Below, piece after piece: positions 62,966-64,000 of a DNA stretch of 64,000 bases. The notes beneath the pieces are model-generated. The model did not search any database. It worked only from the letters and a program-made list of their open reading frames with translations, and was not told the DNA's origin. Both the position numbers and the translations under genes were made by a program. The DNA is from Nymphaea colorata (taxonomy: Eukaryota > Streptophyta > Magnoliopsida > Nymphaeales > Nymphaeaceae): the NCBI RefSeq assembly GCF_008831285.2, contig NC_045141.1:15548106-15612105 (forward strand), written 5' to 3'. The first letter of the stretch is position 1. Each line of letters starts with the position of its first letter.

Positions 62966-62973
62966 TATAAAAG
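62966..62973 (+). promoter_or_regulatory. TATA box of the MCU gene
   Basis: TATAAAAG lies 105 bases upstream of the start codon, which gives a leader of roughly 70-75 bases. A pyrimidine-rich CTCTCTCTTTCTCTC stretch lies just before the ATG. Confidence 0.65.
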
Positions 62974-63070
62974 GGAGAAGGAAACACATTTCTTCTGCAA
63001 TTCAAATCGAATTCGCCCTCCACCTCAGGAGCATTTCCAAAAACCCTCTCTCTCTCTTTCTCTCTTCAGG

Positions 63071-63604
63071 ATGGCGACTGCTCGGAGAGTGCTCCGCCAC
63101 CTTCTGGACGGAGCCAACCGAGCAGCGGCCCCCCGCCTCCATCCCCGTTTCGGCATTCCGGCGACGTGCTCGTCTGACATCGCCGGCGGTTGTTCTGGGA
63201 ATAGGTCGGCAGGCTCGACGAATTCCGCCGGTAAAATCAATTGCCGGCGGTTTTGCCAGTCTGCCACCTTGCCGGAAACTTTCCTCTTCGGCGACCGGTT
63301 GATCCCTAATTTCGGGGTTCTCTCGATCAAGAACCGGCTCCATTTCGAGGGCCTGGCACCGCCATTGCCGCGTGTCACCGTCGAGGACGCAAGGAAGCTG
63401 CTGCAGGTGGCGCAGATGGAAGCCCTGAAGTCGAGGGTGAGGAGCATGCCGGAGGACCGGATCTCGTACGACGAGTTCCTTCGCCTGTGCGAGGAATGCG
63501 TCGGGGGATCGAATCTGGAGCGCGCCAGGGACCTCGCCAAGGCCATGGATAACTCAGGGTCCGTCATCGTTCTGGGCGAAACCGTGTTTCTTCGCCCGGA
63601 TCAG
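63071..63604 (+). CDS. MCU: Mitochondrial calcium uniporter (MCU), first exon, gene cut by window edge
   Basis: MCU forms the calcium channel of the inner mitochondrial membrane. Exon 1 encodes 178 residues from ATG 63071 to the donor CAG|GTATCC at 63604, phase 0. The first 30 residues (MATARRVLRHLL...) are rich in Arg and Ala with no acidic residue except one Asp, a typical mitochondrial presequence. From about residue 100 the plant MCU N-terminal domain is recognisable: VTVEDARKLLQVAQMEALKSRV, then ISYDEFLRLCEECVG, and SGSVIVLGETVFLRPDQ. The transmembrane helices and the selectivity-filter motif (DxxE, WDIMEP in the family) should lie in a later exon beyond 64000. At least 396 bases of intron follow. 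Confidence 0.9.
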
Positions 63605-64000
63605 GTATCCATAGTCTCTGTTTTCTCCTTTTCGTTTTCCCATACCTAACTCAACGAATTTTCCGACGTTGATTCGTTTTCTAATACTACAAAATTTTAA
63701 ATATAATTATTTTTCTCAAGTTTGTGTGTGGATGAATTCGTCGTTTGCAGTTATTATAAAAAATTTTCCAGGGATTTTTACTACGAAACTTGATTTTAGA
63801 GAGATTTTCTCCTGTTTTTTTATTTTCCTCCACTGTTTGGGAGGAAGCGAGGTTTGTCTCACGCAACAGACTTCATTTTTGAATTCACGGCGCCTCTCAA
63901 TTTGAGACTTACAAGTCAACATTCCACTGTGCAGTCACATGTTCTAAAAATCCCAATTTGGCATCAAAATTTAGTTTCAAAATTTTTATGCTAAAAGTCG
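63605..64000 (+). other. Start of MCU intron 1
   Basis: AT-rich DNA after a good GT donor, with no exon recognised before the window ends. Confidence 0.75.

Noticed and set aside
62583-63023. 146-codon minus-strand ORF upstream of MCU
   Set aside because: It covers the MCU TATA box and leader on the opposite strand, includes the complement of pyrimidine-rich sequence, and resembles no family.

Overview
This is a piece of a plant nuclear genome. Coding sequence is split by GT-AG introns. The genes are plant families: a mitochondrial IF-2, plastid-type geranylgeranyl diphosphate synthases (GGPPS), a PLS-class pentatricopeptide repeat (PPR) protein, a SAP30-like protein and a plant-type mitochondrial calcium uniporter. 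A tRNA-Asp gene lacks an encoded CCA, and the AT-rich DNA between genes is full of small transposons. Kilobase-sized introns point to a medium or large angiosperm genome; I cannot name the species.

Layout. (1) 1-1879: upstream DNA with a long (AT)n tract, then the leader of gene 1. (2) 1880-19292, + strand: mitochondrial translation initiation factor IF-2 in seven exons, about 710 aa. Its introns hold a 188-bp tandem duplication, an LTR-like segment and an intact hAT-type element with an 8-bp target duplication. (3) 20532-21515, +: an intronless, divergent GGPPS-like gene. (4) 29504-30673, +: a canonical plastid GGPPS. The two are paralogues about 8 kb apart, with repeat-rich DNA between them. 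(5) 31695-33470, -: a PLS-class PPR protein, tail-to-tail with the canonical GGPPS. (6) 33649-33720, -: tRNA-Asp(GUC), just upstream of the PPR gene. (7) 37224-40640, +: a SAP30-like histone-deacetylase-complex subunit in six exons, with a GC-rich promoter and a methionine-rich upstream ORF. (8) 40641-62900: about 22 kb with no recognisable gene, made of MITEs, SINE-like tRNA-derived repeats, a TRIM retroelement, a minisatellite and microsatellites. (9) 63071-63604, +: first exon of a mitochondrial calcium uniporter (MCU) gene that runs off the right edge.

Functional links. The genes do not form one pathway, but four of the six protein genes are likely organelle proteins (IF-2 and MCU in mitochondria, GGPPS in plastids, PPR in one of the two). 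The strongest biological lead is the GGPPS pair. The downstream copy has every catalytic motif. The upstream copy keeps an open frame and the second [13 protein letters not shown] motif, but its first aspartate motif is shortened by two residues and it has lost the isopentenyl-diphosphate-binding arginine, which suggests a changed or regulatory role. The clearest mobile-element results are a 465-bp TRIM with perfect 5-bp target duplications and at least two hAT-type families with visible terminal inverted repeats.
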